From assembly GCA_937973965.1 (NCBI GenBank), contig CALJJQ010000094.1:1-64000 (forward strand): DNA of 64,000 nucleotides, given 5' to 3'. Below, piece by piece: positions 1 to 8,766 of the stretch (position 1 is its first letter; every line of letters begins with the position of its first letter). Under the pieces are notes generated by a model that did no database searches, was not told where the DNA came from, and was given only the letters and a program-made list of their open reading frames with translations. The position numbers and the translations under genes were made by a program. This DNA comes from an uncultured Calothrix sp. Its GTDB lineage: Bacteria; Cyanobacteriota; Cyanobacteriia; Cyanobacteriales; Nostocaceae.

Positions 1-240
1 GGTGAAGGAGGGCACGTAGTAGCGCTAGTCTACGACAACTCTGTGGGTATAGCGCCTTGATCATAAAGCTTTTTCGAGGCTAAAAGCCACAACTACGAAC
101 CCATCAGAACTTATGGAACAAACCAAAGCGTACTCCATGCCATTTTGATGGGTGAGTAAAGGTTCGTAGGTGTGCTAGTCTACAACAACCATGCGGGTAT
201 AGGTTTTTATAATAAAACTTTTTTGGGATTAGAGCCACTA
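1..240. repeat. Two tandem copies of a dispersed repeat (family A)
   Basis: Two diverged copies (about 1-98 and 145-240) share a GGTGAG(T)AAAGG edge, a CGTAGTAG...CTAGTCTAC block, the string GGGTATAG, a run like AAAGCTTTTTCGAGG and an inner AGCCAC near the other edge. Related copies lie at 30375-30485, 42645-42722 and 57590-57748. TAGCGCTA and GTAG/CTAC arms make each copy able to fold. I see no protein frame. The rest of 241-321 is ordinary AT-rich upstream sequence. Confidence 0.6.
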
Positions 241-321
241 CTTACGAAAACCTCAAAACCTATATGGTCAATTACTAATACAAAAATTCTGAATTCAGAA
301 TTACTTCTAGGGAAAAAATAA

Positions 322-1533
322 ATGGGGGAACGGGAAGCAAGTGCCTTTGAGAAATCTGATTTGCAGTCTGTGGGAATGTACCCATCACGGATGTCGTCAG
401 TACAATCACCGATTATTCCTGTAGTGGGTGAACTAATTCGTTCCCATCCGGGGACAATCTCCCTGGGACAGGGTGTGGTATCCTACCCTCCCCCCACAAC
501 AGCGATGGAAATGCTATCCCAGTTTTTCGCCCAGCCACAAAACCATTTGTACCAACCAGTAGAGGGTATTCCGCGATTAATTGAGGTAATAGGAGAGAAG
601 CTAACAGGGTTTAACCGGATTGACTGTCGCGATCGCCATATCATTGTCACGGCTGGAAGTAATATGGGGTTTGTGAATGCCTTGTTGGCAATTAGTACTC
701 CCGGAGATGAAATTATCCTCAACGCACCCTATTATTTCAACCACGAAATGGCGGTGATGATGGCTAGTTGTCAACCTGTGGTTGTCGCAACAGATGCTAA
801 TTATCAGTTGGATGTGGAGGCGATCCGCAAAGCTATCACACCCAAAACCAAGGCTATTGTCACCGTTTCCCCGAATAACCCCACTGGTGCAGTTTACTCC
901 TTAGAAAGTTTAAGGGAAGTAAATCAAATTTGCCGCGATCGCTCGATTTACCACATCAGCGATGAAACCTACGAATATTTTACCTATGAAGCGGCTAAAC
1001 ATGTTTCCCCTGCTGCATTTACAGATAGCCACGACCAGACAATTTGTCTTTATAGCCTCTCGAAAGCTTACGGGTTCGCAAGTTGGCGCATCGGTTATAT
1101 GGTCATCCCCCACCATTTGCTATTAGCAGTCAAAAAAGTCCAAGATACGATTTTAATTTGTCCCCCCGTCATTTCCCAATATGCAGCCATCGGTGCATTA
1201 TCCGCTCCACCGAGTTATCTACAAACAAATATTGGTGCGATCGCTCAAGTTCGTAAAGAAGTTTTAAATTTACTTGCGTCTTTAGCCGATATCTGCACGA
1301 TTGCTCCAGCCCCAGGTGCATTTTATTTCTTTCTCAAAATACATCTGGATATAGATTCATGGGAATTGGTGAAAATATTAATTCAAAAATACCAAGTCGC
1401 AGTCATCCCCGGAAACACCTTTGGGATGGAACAAGGATGCTATCTCCGGGTTGCCTATGGCGCACTTCAAGCTGAAACCGCCTGTGAAGGAATTACGCGA
1501 TTAGTTCGGGGTTTGCGGGATATCGCTAAATAG
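322..1533 (+). CDS. PLP-dependent class I/II aminotransferase
   Basis: This is a fold-type I, pyridoxal-phosphate-dependent aminotransferase, probably acting on an amino acid and a 2-oxoacid in the cytoplasm. The sequence shows SLGQGVVSYPPP near residue 47, the substrate/PLP motif SPNNPTGAVYS, the DETYEYF cofactor-contact segment, and the Schiff-base lysine in SLSKAYGFASWRIGY. A conserved arginine that would bind the substrate carboxylate is in YLRVAYG near the C-terminus. The length of 403 aa is normal. The ATG at 322 is preceded by a weak GGGAAAA; an internal ATG at 376 (MYPSRMSS) is an alternative. Exact substrate cannot be read from sequence. A GAGACG palindrome follows the stop codon directly and may end the transcript. 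Confidence 0.85.
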   Translation: MGEREASAFEKSDLQSVGMYPSRMSSVQSPIIPVVGELIRSHPGTISLGQGVVSYPPPTTAMEMLSQFFAQPQNHLYQPVEGIPRLIEVIGEKLTGFNRIDCRDRHIIVTAGSNMGFVNALLAISTPGDEIILNAPYYFNHEMAVMMASCQPVVVATDANYQLDVEAIRKAITPKTKAIVTVSPNNPTGAVYSLESLREVNQICRDRSIYHISDETYEYFTYEAAKHVSPAAFTDSHDQTICLYSLSKAYGFASWRIGYMVIPHHLLLAVKKVQDTILICPPVISQYAAIGALSAPPSYLQTNIGAIAQVRKEVLNLLASLADICTIAPAPGAFYFFLKIHLDIDSWELVKILIQKYQVAVIPGNTFGMEQGCYLRVAYGALQAETACEGITRLVRGLRDIAK

Positions 1534-1534
1534 G

Positions 1535-1561
1535 GAGAGACGCGATATATCGCGTCTGTAC
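1535..1561. repeat. GAGACG palindrome (family F) after aminotransferase
   Basis: A near-perfect palindrome, GAGACGCGATATATCGCGTCTG, begins two bases after the aminotransferase stop. It is one of about fifteen related palindromes in the window. It could form a hairpin in RNA and help terminate transcription, but it lacks a clear T-run, so that role is inferred. Confidence 0.7.
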
Positions 1562-1814
1562 TAGTTAAGTTGCGGTTTTATGTTTGATTGCGCCCACCTA
1601 CTTACCGTTTTACTTTGGAGTTGATACCTGACGGGGAGCTTTCGGGAGCAGGGGAAGAAAATGTCTCAAAATATGAGGGGAATGGTATAACAGCTTACAT
1701 GTATTGCTGACACCAATTTTCTCTGCTTTGTCTGCAAAAAATCCTTGACAAAATCCCGTTATATGTAGATAATAATGAAGTTGCAAAAAACGCAATCAAA
1801 AATAAAAAACATAA

Positions 1815-1888
1815 GGGACTGTAGTTCAATTGGTTAGAGCACCGCCCTGTCACGGCGGAAGTTGCGGGTTCGAGCCCCGTCAGTCCCG
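1815..1888 (+). tRNA. tRNA-Asp (GTC)
   Basis: A complete 74-nt cloverleaf is visible. The acceptor arm pairs GGGACTG (1815-1821) with CAGTCCC (1881-1887), followed by a G discriminator. The D-loop contains TTCAATTGGTTAGAGC. The anticodon stem CCGCC/GGCGG encloses CTGTCAC with anticodon GTC, which reads aspartate codons. The T-arm has GGGTTCGAGCCCC. CCA is not encoded. A short T-run follows at once. It lies upstream of gltX on the same strand. Confidence 0.97.
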
Positions 1889-2049
1889 TTTTTGATTACT
1901 CATAAGGTTTCTAAGCCCCCACCTTTATAGTAGAGGCGTAGAGGTTTGAGGTGCAGCCTCGGGTTCCCACGTGGAGCATGGGGACAAATAAGTGGTGATT
2001 GGGGAATTTTCATCAGCATGATTCCACACTCAGCACTAAGATAAAAAAG

Positions 2050-2088
2050 AAGTGAATCCAAAATCTAAAATCCAAAATCCAAAATCGA
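2050..2088 (+). repeat. STRR heptamer repeat upstream of gltX
   Basis: Tandem CCAAAAT/CTAAAAT heptamers run right up to the gltX start codon. This matches the short tandemly repeated repetitive sequences described for heterocystous cyanobacteria. The same type abuts hupL, hupW, sufS, sufC, tatA, pth and the lipoate-ligase gene in this window. Confidence 0.85.
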
Positions 2089-3525
2089 ATGACTGTTAGA
2101 GTCCGTATAGCCCCCAGTCCCACAGGGAATTTACATATAGGTACCGCTCGCACTGCGGTTTTTAACTGGTTATTTGCGCGTCATCATGGCGGCAAATTTA
2201 TCCTACGCATCGAAGACACAGACCAAGAGCGATCGCGTCCTGAATTTACAGAAAATATATTAAACGGCTTGCGCTGGTTAGGTTTACATTGGGATGAGGG
2301 GCCATTTTTCCAATCCCAACGTTTAGATATATATAAACAAGCAGTACAAAAGCTGTTAGATCAGGGTTTAGCCTATCGTTGCTATACCACAAGTGAGGAA
2401 CTTGATGCGATGCGAGAAGCGCAACAAGCACGCAAACAAGCACCTCGCTACGATAACCGTCACCGTGACCTGACCCCTGAACAGGAAGCAGCTTTTCAAG
2501 CGGAAGGACGCAGCTTTGTGATTCGCTTCAAAATCGATGATGAGCGAGAAATCATTTGGAACGATTTAGTTCGTGGCAAAATGGTCTGGAAAGGTAGCGA
2601 TTTAGGGGGTGATATAGTCATCGCTCGTGCTAGCGAAGGGGGTATCGGTCAACCTCTGTATAATTTTGCTGTGGTTGTGGATGATATGGATATGGCAATT
2701 ACCCATGTGATTCGGGGGGAAGACCATATTGCCAACACCGCCAAACAAATTCTCCTTTACGAAGCTTTTGGTGCAAAACCACCAGAATTTGGCCATACAC
2801 CCCTAATTCTCAATAAAGACGGTAGTAAATTATCAAAACGTGACGGTGCAACATCGGTTACAGAATTTCAGCAACTAGGTTTTACCGCCGAAGCGATTGT
2901 TAACTATATGATGTTATTGGGATGGTCTCCACCAGACACTACCCAGGAAATTTTTAGCCTCGAAGAAGCTGCCAAAATTTTCAGTTTTGACCGGGTGAAT
3001 AAAGCTGGAGCCAAATTCGATTGGGACAAACTTGACTGGATTAATAGTCAGTATATCCACGCAATGCCTGTGGATAAATTAACGGATATGCTCCTCCCCT
3101 ACATGGAAGCATCTGGACAAAAAATTGAGGGGAAATACAACCGAGCTTGGTTTGAGCAATTAGTTGCCATGATTGGAGCCAGTTTAACACGCTTACCGGA
3201 AGCAGTGGAAATGGCCAAACCCTTCTTTAGTGATACTATTACCTACAGCGAAGAAGCCCAAACCCAGCTGCAAAATCCCCAAGCCAAAGACATACTAACA
3301 GCTGTCACCCAAGCCTTGGCCAACGGCGAACCACTCACCGCAGAATCAGCCAACGCCATCATTAAACAAATTATGAAGGCTCATAACCTCAAAAAAGGTG
3401 CAGTCATGAAAACCATTCGCGCTGCACTCACCGGAGAAGTGCATGGTCCGGATTTAATCCAATCCTGGCTATTACTGCATCAAATTGGCCAAGATCAACC
3501 ACGATTTGCCAATGCGATCGCTTGA
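2089..3525 (+). CDS. gltX: Glutamyl-tRNA synthetase
   Basis: This class I aminoacyl-tRNA synthetase joins glutamate to tRNA-Glu; in cyanobacteria, which commonly lack GlnRS, it usually also charges tRNA-Gln for later amidation, and its product feeds tetrapyrrole synthesis. The HIGH motif appears as [13 protein letters not shown] at residues about 9-21 and KMSKS as SKLSKRDG near residue 247. The RIEDTD segment of the active site is present. At 478 aa it has the normal bacterial length, with the C-terminal anticodon-binding domain complete. The ATG at 2089 lies directly after an STRR tract, leaving no clear Shine-Dalgarno. It may be co-transcribed with the tRNA-Asp upstream, but the 200-bp gap makes that uncertain. 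Confidence 0.97.
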   Translation: MTVRVRIAPSPTGNLHIGTARTAVFNWLFARHHGGKFILRIEDTDQERSRPEFTENILNGLRWLGLHWDEGPFFQSQRLDIYKQAVQKLLDQGLAYRCYTTSEELDAMREAQQARKQAPRYDNRHRDLTPEQEAAFQAEGRSFVIRFKIDDEREIIWNDLVRGKMVWKGSDLGGDIVIARASEGGIGQPLYNFAVVVDDMDMAITHVIRGEDHIANTAKQILLYEAFGAKPPEFGHTPLILNKDGSKLSKRDGATSVTEFQQLGFTAEAIVNYMMLLGWSPPDTTQEIFSLEEAAKIFSFDRVNKAGAKFDWDKLDWINSQYIHAMPVDKLTDMLLPYMEASGQKIEGKYNRAWFEQLVAMIGASLTRLPEAVEMAKPFFSDTITYSEEAQTQLQNPQAKDILTAVTQALANGEPLTAESANAIIKQIMKAHNLKKGAVMKTIRAALTGEVHGPDLIQSWLLLHQIGQDQPRFANAIA

Positions 3526-3716
3526 TTTATTAAATTAAGGTCGCCTTTCCTGTCACCGATTCCCCAACCAGTAAATAGAGATATAGAAGCTAAACCCGTA
3601 CAACTTAACACAGCTTCTCTCTCTTTACTGCGGTCATAATCTCGACCGATAGGCACAATTGAGGTGACTTCCACAACAAACAACCTAATTGTGTCCATCG
3701 GATACACTGATTGCAT
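3495..3716 (-). CDS. Possible small hypothetical protein
   Basis: This 73-aa frame overlaps the end of gltX by 31 bp in a convergent arrangement and its start overlaps the end of the next minus-strand frame (3685-3924). The stretch [19 protein letters not shown] looks like ordinary coding sequence, which is why I list it. I recognise no domain. It could be a spurious frame or a remnant of a longer gene. Confidence 0.25.
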   Translation of the reverse strand: MQSVYPMDTIRLFVVEVTSIVPIGRDYDRSKEREAVLSCTGLASISLFTGWGIGDRKGDLNLINQAIALANRG

Positions 3717-3924
3717 CTACCTTTTTTATACCAATACAGTTCAGTTTCGGATAATTTAATTGTGATTCAGGAGAATTGTCGCTTGGATCGGCGTAATATC
3801 GATTCTTTTGTACTTTGCAATAAATGAAACTAGAATAATCAATGGTTACAGCCCCTGATATGTAGCCAGCATTAGCGTAAACGATATAAAAGATATCAAT
3901 CCAAAATCCGACGAGTATCCCCAC
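3685..3924 (-). CDS. Small hypothetical protein with a paralogous fragment nearby
   Basis: The frame starts at a GTG at 3924 and encodes 79 aa. Its N-terminus is hydrophobic (ILVGFWIDIFYIVY), followed by NAGYISGAVTIDYSSFIYC. About 30 codons of the same protein sequence recur on the plus strand near 6247-6345, and most of the differences are silent or conservative. That pattern suggests the segment was once under protein-level selection. I do not recognise the family. It may itself be a remnant, because an in-frame TGA lies just upstream of the hydrophobic stretch. Confidence 0.4.
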   Translation of the reverse strand: MGILVGFWIDIFYIVYANAGYISGAVTIDYSSFIYCKVQKNRYYADPSDNSPESQLNYPKLNCIGIKKVDAISVSDGHN

Positions 3925-4053
3925 AAATATCCAGTCAAGCAGCCAAATAACTCAATCAGTAGTTGATTATATAGCCAACCTTACTGTATACCGTGGGGAA
4001 CAAATGGGGTATGTTATTGGTATTTTATCCGGAAGAATTATCAAACATGTCAA

Positions 4054-4539
4054 TTAAGACATTGCTTGCACCATATAATCGAAATATGGAGCAGCAACCG
4101 CCGCGTCTTCAGAACTCAAAAGTTCCAACGCTGCATTTTTGAGACAGTTGATTGCTTCCACCATCCCAGGTAAAGGAACACCCAGGGAATTGTACATTTC
4201 CCGCGCTCCAATTAGCCCGATTTTCTCGATGACTTCAATTTCACCCGCAAGAACACCGTAGGTAGCAAGACGCAGATACCAGCCGAAATCGCGGATACAT
4301 TGCGCTCTTTCCCTTTGTCCGTAGGCATTTCCACCGGGAGAAATGAAATCAGGGCGTTTTTGCCAGAGATTTTTGGTTGCTTCTTGGACAATTTTCTTTT
4401 CGTTCTCGCCCATTGTAGACGCTATGCGAATCCGTTGTTCACCGGTTTGCATAAAGTCTTGGATGCTTTTGAGTTCGCCACTGCTAGGATAGCGCAGTTC
4501 ATCGTCGGCTTTGAGAATAACTTGGCTTACTACAGTCAT
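4054..4539 (-). CDS. apcD: Allophycocyanin alpha-B subunit
   Basis: ApcD is a minor, far-red-shifted allophycocyanin subunit of the phycobilisome core. It acts as a terminal emitter, passing excitation to the photosystems (notably photosystem I in the literature). From the ATG at 4539 the protein is 161 aa, the usual length. It begins [19 protein letters not shown], typical of ApcD rather than ApcA, ApcB or ApcF. The chromophore-binding cysteine sits in [15 protein letters not shown], near residue 81. An in-frame upstream ATG adds MIALI but lacks family support. As in many cyanobacteria it is not in the apcABC operon. A MITE-like repeat lies upstream of it at 4645-4780. Confidence 0.95.
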   Translation of the reverse strand: MTVVSQVILKADDELRYPSSGELKSIQDFMQTGEQRIRIASTMGENEKKIVQEATKNLWQKRPDFISPGGNAYGQRERAQCIRDFGWYLRLATYGVLAGEIEVIEKIGLIGAREMYNSLGVPLPGMVEAINCLKNAALELLSSEDAAVAAPYFDYMVQAMS

Positions 4540-4644
4540 GATTAATGCAATCACGTTGAATATTAATACTAGCTAGTTTAGCGATTCTTGTGGGCACAAG
4601 TAAACTAACTTGGGAGTTGGGAGTTAGGGATTGGGGTTGGGAGT

Positions 4645-4780
4645 TAATACGGTTCGGATCAGAAAAGTCGTAAACCCCAAATAATTGTAGAGACGCGTTA
4701 GCGTTCACCTCCTCTGAAAGAGGCTACATCGTGTTTCCCTCCCAAAATCACCACAAAAAATCATTAACCTAACCCTATTG
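4645..4780. repeat. MITE-like element, family B (full)
   Basis: The left edge reads AATACGGTTCGG and the right edge AACCTAACCCTATTG, an imperfect inverted pair whose consensus is CAATACGGTTCGG. A GAGACG-type segment lies in the middle. A second full copy lies at 46316-46421 and a partial one at 6116-6183. No coding capacity, so a non-autonomous mobile element is the simplest reading. Confidence 0.65.
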
Positions 4781-4938
4781 ATTGGAAGTTAGGGGTTAGG
4801 CAATAAGAATTATTTCAGATTTGGCTGTGTCAAACTTACTAGTTAAGTGATTACCAACACCAAAATGCAGATGTATCTTTCATCACATCTGCACATCCCA
4901 GGATAGTCAATATCATGGGTGTTTTCATGGGCTATAAA

Positions 4939-5853
4939 TTACTCACAACAGCGAGCTGCTGCAATTGCGATCGCAGCGAGTTGGGCTGAAGAATTAATGA
5001 GTTTCAGTCGATCTTCGTTGAGTTCAAAGGGCATTTTCCATTGCAGTGATAAAACAGCTAGTAGTTGCTCTTTGTAAATCACGGGTATGGCCATGTGGGC
5101 TTGGACGTTATGGTCAAGGTAGTGAGGAAGATTGGCAAAATTCTCATCCTTGGCAATATTTGTCACCGCTTTGATTTGCTTGCTGGTAATTACCTCCTTC
5201 ACCATCGGGTCTTGCGCTACCCAATTATCTAGTACATTTTGCTGTCCATTCCCATCGGGATAGATACCCTGACAAGCTATTAAACGGTCGGCTTCAACTA
5301 ATTGCAGAACACATGTATCAGCACCAACACTTTCACCAAATGTGCGTGCAATTGGAGTAAGGGTTGCTTCTAAACTGCTAGCTGATTGGGTGACATGGAC
5401 TAGGGAGGTTAGTAGGGACATTTGGGAATTGGCTAACCGTAGTTCTTCGGTACGCTGTTTGAGCAAATCATAGGTTTCCGCTGCACGCTGGACGACAGCC
5501 TTTAGTTCCCCAGGGTCCCAAGGTTTGGTAATATACTTGTAAACTTGTCCGGCGTTTATAGCCTCAACTAAATCCTCAATATCGGTAAAACCTGTCAAAA
5601 TAATTCTGACGGTATCGGGAAACTGGGGTACGGTTTTGCTGAGGAATTCTGTTCCTTTCATTTCTGGCATTCTCTGGTCAGAAATGATAACCGCAACTTC
5701 CCCCTCCGTGGCTAAAACTTGCAATGCATTGATACCACTGTCGGCTTTGAGGACATGAAAATCTCGTCGAAACGTCCGATACAGTAAATCCAAGTTATCG
5801 GGTTCGTCGTCAACAACTAACAGTTTCAGTTTTTTGGATTTGGTAGTTATCAT
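4939..5853 (-). CDS. Response regulator with REC and GAF domains
   Basis: A two-component regulator without a DNA-binding domain. From the ATG at 5853 it is 304 aa. The REC domain (about residues 5-125) has the acidic pair in VVDDEP, the phospho-acceptor aspartate in VIISDQRMPEMKG, a TG switch site and the lysine in ITKPW. A linker of likely coiled-coil character (LLKQRTEELRLANSQ) leads to a GAF domain (about 150-300) with CVLQLVEADRLIACQG and VIYKEQLLAVLSLQW. GAF domains bind small molecules or chromophores; no canonical bilin-binding cysteine context is evident. An upstream in-frame TTG would add eight residues. No partner kinase lies alongside, so the input is unknown. Confidence 0.85.
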   Translation of the reverse strand: MITTKSKKLKLLVVDDEPDNLDLLYRTFRRDFHVLKADSGINALQVLATEGEVAVIISDQRMPEMKGTEFLSKTVPQFPDTVRIILTGFTDIEDLVEAINAGQVYKYITKPWDPGELKAVVQRAAETYDLLKQRTEELRLANSQMSLLTSLVHVTQSASSLEATLTPIARTFGESVGADTCVLQLVEADRLIACQGIYPDGNGQQNVLDNWVAQDPMVKEVITSKQIKAVTNIAKDENFANLPHYLDHNVQAHMAIPVIYKEQLLAVLSLQWKMPFELNEDRLKLINSSAQLAAIAIAAARCCE

Positions 5854-6115
5854 TGGTTCACAGATGGTATTTATCAAAGCAGGAAAATAGAAAAATCCAT
5901 TTGTACTATTGAGAATAGATACTCTTTATCTATGGTTTTTAATCAGGATTTGACTGTGATATGCATTACCAACGATAACGTGAGTGTCGGATAATGTCGC
6001 ATGGTGAATGTGCTGAAAATATAAGCTTTTAAGCAAAATGATTATAGGAAATTGCTTAATTATATTTCTAAGGTGTCTTGTTAATCATCAGTGGAAACAG
6101 GGAATTGGGTAGGAG

Positions 6116-6183
6116 TATTGTAGAGACGAGATATATCGCGTCTCCCGAAACCACAACGAAAAATCATTAACCGAACCGTATTG
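6116..6183. repeat. MITE-like element, family B (partial, left end lost)
   Basis: The right half of family B is present: a GAGACGAGATATATCGCGTCTC palindrome, CCCGAAACCACAA, and the terminal CCGAACCGTATTG. The left inverted end seen at 4645 and 46316 is missing. Confidence 0.6.
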
Positions 6184-6228
6184 GGAGTGCGGAAAGAAGT
6201 GATTGTATGAAAATTTGCAGTAAATAGT

Positions 6229-6390
6229 GTGGAAAGTTGTTTATGGTGTAATATCGTTTACACTAATGGTTGCTACATATCAGGAGCTATAACCGTTGAT
6301 TACTCTAGTTTCATTTATTGCAAAGTACAAGATAATCGATATAAGCATTGGATGTATACTCATCAATTCCTCTGCATCAAGGGAGGATAG
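6229..6390 (+). pseudogene. Fragment paralogous to the 3685-3924 gene
   Basis: Translated on the plus strand, this stretch gives IVYTNGCYISGAITVDYSSF and then IYCKVQDNRY, matching the protein encoded by the minus strand at about 3790-3895. The match covers only about 35 codons and ends in a TAG near 6390. No convincing start codon precedes it. It is best read as a duplicated gene fragment. Confidence 0.5.
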
Positions 6391-6434
6391 TAGCAAAAAA
6401 AGGATAGGTGTTGCACCTACCCTTGAAAGACTTT

Positions 6435-6550
6435 CCCTGGATTTCTCACGAGTAAGTCGTAAACCTTGAGTAACGAATTCATTTTCCTTCTATTCACTAC
6501 TCCCTAATCCCTACTCCCTGTGAGTTTTAGGGTTTTGTGAGAAATGCGGG
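6435..6550. repeat. MITE-like element, family D
   Basis: The ends CCTGGATTTCTCAC and GTGAGAAATGCGGG are inverted repeats of each other. The inner sequence contains TAACGAATTC and ACTCCCTAATCCCTACTCCC. An inverted-orientation copy is at 21334-21434, with diverged relatives near 23180-23252 and 46565-46660. The element lies just downstream of the ABC permease stop codon. Confidence 0.6.
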
Positions 6551-6564
6551 TTTCTGGATACCTG

Positions 6565-8481
6565 TCATCCTGCTTTCAATAATTGCTGGGTTTCTGATGT
6601 TCCCAACTTATTAATTTGTTCCACCAAAGTGTAATTCAACAGGGCAAATACCACTACTTCTGCAAGAATTGCCATAATTACCATGAAATTATTCACACCT
6701 GCTAATCCAATCCAGGGTAAAGCCGTTGTCAACCAGGGTAAACCTTCCACAGCAGGGTTGATATTCAGGAGGCTATAAATTAAAGGTGGGAAGCAAATTA
6801 AAGCACTGACAATTCCCACAGCCCAAAAATAACGTTTAGGGCTTTTCATCAGTAACAGTTTTTGACAAACACTTGCCAATATCATGGCAATGATAAATTG
6901 TAAGCCAATACCTAATAAACCCCTAAAGCGACCAACATCGTTGATAAAATAGCGCACAGTATAGGAGTATTCTGTATTAAACCCAGGCATAATAATGAAC
7001 CATACTGCAACCGGGAGGCAAATCATCGCCAGGTTAATTGCGATCGCCACAATTGCTGGACTTTTTTCTCCCCAGATTAAATCACCTATCAGGTTATGTT
7101 GCCAACCATAACGGTTCCCTTGTTCGCAGTGACGAAATCTAGCCCAATCAATTACGGTTTGGCGAACTGGTGTCAAAATTATACACAATCCAAACATCAA
7201 AACCGTATTGACAATAAATATAAACGGTAAATTTTCAGAAATCTGTTGGGCTAAATCATAGATCCGAAAGCCACCGCTCAAGTAAGCAACCTTACTCGCG
7301 TTAATAGTATTTTGACTATTTTGGAGGGTAAATCCCCATAACACAGCTTGAGTACTACAAACTAAGGCGTAACTTTGACCCTTACTAAACATGGCTGCAT
7401 TGGGGTTGCGGAAGCGACGTTCTAAAGCTTGCCAACACCAGTAACTCCAAAAACCGTAGTTGACTAAATGAACAATGAGTAATCCTAGAAGGGAAGCACC
7501 GACAGGTAAATGGAAGAATTGCAATGATTGAAAATTTTCCCACTGATAGCGGTTATATAGGTTGGGGAATAAATAACCTGTCATGTCCATTGGACTCAAA
7601 ATCCGCAACCAGGCTGTAGCATGGTTGATGTAGGGTCCACTTGATGCCATGAAGGTGGATATCAACAAGAAAATTAACAGTACACCGCTACCTAACCAGC
7701 GTTGGAAACCATCTAAGAATCTGGTGAATAGTCCGTAGACAACGGATGCACTAAACCAGAACCAGCAACTAGCTGCCAAAACTAGGTAGTAACTAATAAT
7801 ATGGGTCCAAGAAATCCCAGCGCTGTGTCCGGAAATTACATGGAGGGGAACCGCTAAAGCTGCAAATAAATATACCAGAATTGGTACACCCAAAATTTTA
7901 CCGATAAAAATACTGCGTTCCGATTGGGGACTGAGACGAATAAAGTTTAATGTTCCCTTCCGTTCTTCTTGGATCAAGTTATTAATAATTAAATAACTTC
8001 CGGCAACTAACAAGACAAAAATAAAAATTACATTCAGGGTTTGGAAAATATACTCCCAATGGTCTTTCCACCATGCAGCATAATTTATTTGATCCAGGGG
8101 ACAGAACTTACTCCAGTAGGCTTGATTGAGAGTATCTCGCAGTGCAGTAGTATCAGCAATTTGCTGCTTCACATTAGCCAGTTTTTCCGCATCAAAATGT
8201 TGCTTACTGTTATAAAAGTTTTTTTGAACTTCAAGTTTATTTAGAGCAGCGCTGAGTTCTTCAACTCTCCTGCGACCTGACTCCGCTAAGTTGCAATATC
8301 TTTGTGATAGGGGATACTCTTCTCCCGGAAATTCCCGGATTTGGTATAGACAAATAAAAAACTGTCCCATCAAGGATGTAATAGTTGCAACAGCTATTGT
8401 AAACGGTTGGAGGCGACCTTTGATTTCCCGAAATAATTGGGGGTTCAAGTCTCCCAATCGGTCAATTAAATTGAGTCTCAT
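6565..8481 (-). CDS. ABC-2 type transporter permease
   Basis: A large membrane protein (638 aa), the likely permease partner of the ATPase encoded just upstream at 8767-9723. The N-terminal MRLNLIDRLGDLNPQLFREIKGR is followed by a hydrophobic segment, a charged soluble region (residues about 50-135), and then a cluster of membrane spans starting at VIFIFVLLVAGSYLIINNL. The sequence IQEERKGTLNFIRLSPQSERSIFIGKILG is the ABC-2 permease signature that contacts the ATPase. Many further hydrophobic spans follow to the C-terminus. Exporters of this design move lipids, polysaccharides or peptides; the substrate is not deducible. The 285-bp gap between the two genes holds no visible gene. Confidence 0.8.
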   Translation of the reverse strand: MRLNLIDRLGDLNPQLFREIKGRLQPFTIAVATITSLMGQFFICLYQIREFPGEEYPLSQRYCNLAESGRRRVEELSAALNKLEVQKNFYNSKQHFDAEKLANVKQQIADTTALRDTLNQAYWSKFCPLDQINYAAWWKDHWEYIFQTLNVIFIFVLLVAGSYLIINNLIQEERKGTLNFIRLSPQSERSIFIGKILGVPILVYLFAALAVPLHVISGHSAGISWTHIISYYLVLAASCWFWFSASVVYGLFTRFLDGFQRWLGSGVLLIFLLISTFMASSGPYINHATAWLRILSPMDMTGYLFPNLYNRYQWENFQSLQFFHLPVGASLLGLLIVHLVNYGFWSYWCWQALERRFRNPNAAMFSKGQSYALVCSTQAVLWGFTLQNSQNTINASKVAYLSGGFRIYDLAQQISENLPFIFIVNTVLMFGLCIILTPVRQTVIDWARFRHCEQGNRYGWQHNLIGDLIWGEKSPAIVAIAINLAMICLPVAVWFIIMPGFNTEYSYTVRYFINDVGRFRGLLGIGLQFIIAMILASVCQKLLLMKSPKRYFWAVGIVSALICFPPLIYSLLNINPAVEGLPWLTTALPWIGLAGVNNFMVIMAILAEVVVFALLNYTLVEQINKLGTSETQQLLKAG

Positions 8482-8766
8482 GGTGGTGATTCTCCCACAT
8501 TTGCAAACTGAAATTTGAGCGATAGACGATTTTATTTACTTGGCGGCAAGGTGAGGTTACAGTTTGTTTTATTACATCTATGATAGTTGCTATTTCTGAA
8601 TATCTGCCAATATTAAAATTTTGTTTATTTATTGATGGTTACACTAATTCGATATTTTAGGATTAGTGAAGATGCAATTTCTGAGGAGTAAACTTAGCAA
8701 TCAGCAAACTCCCTCAAAACAGTTTTACTGGAAATCGTGTCAATCCTTCGATGCAGAGCAACTTAT

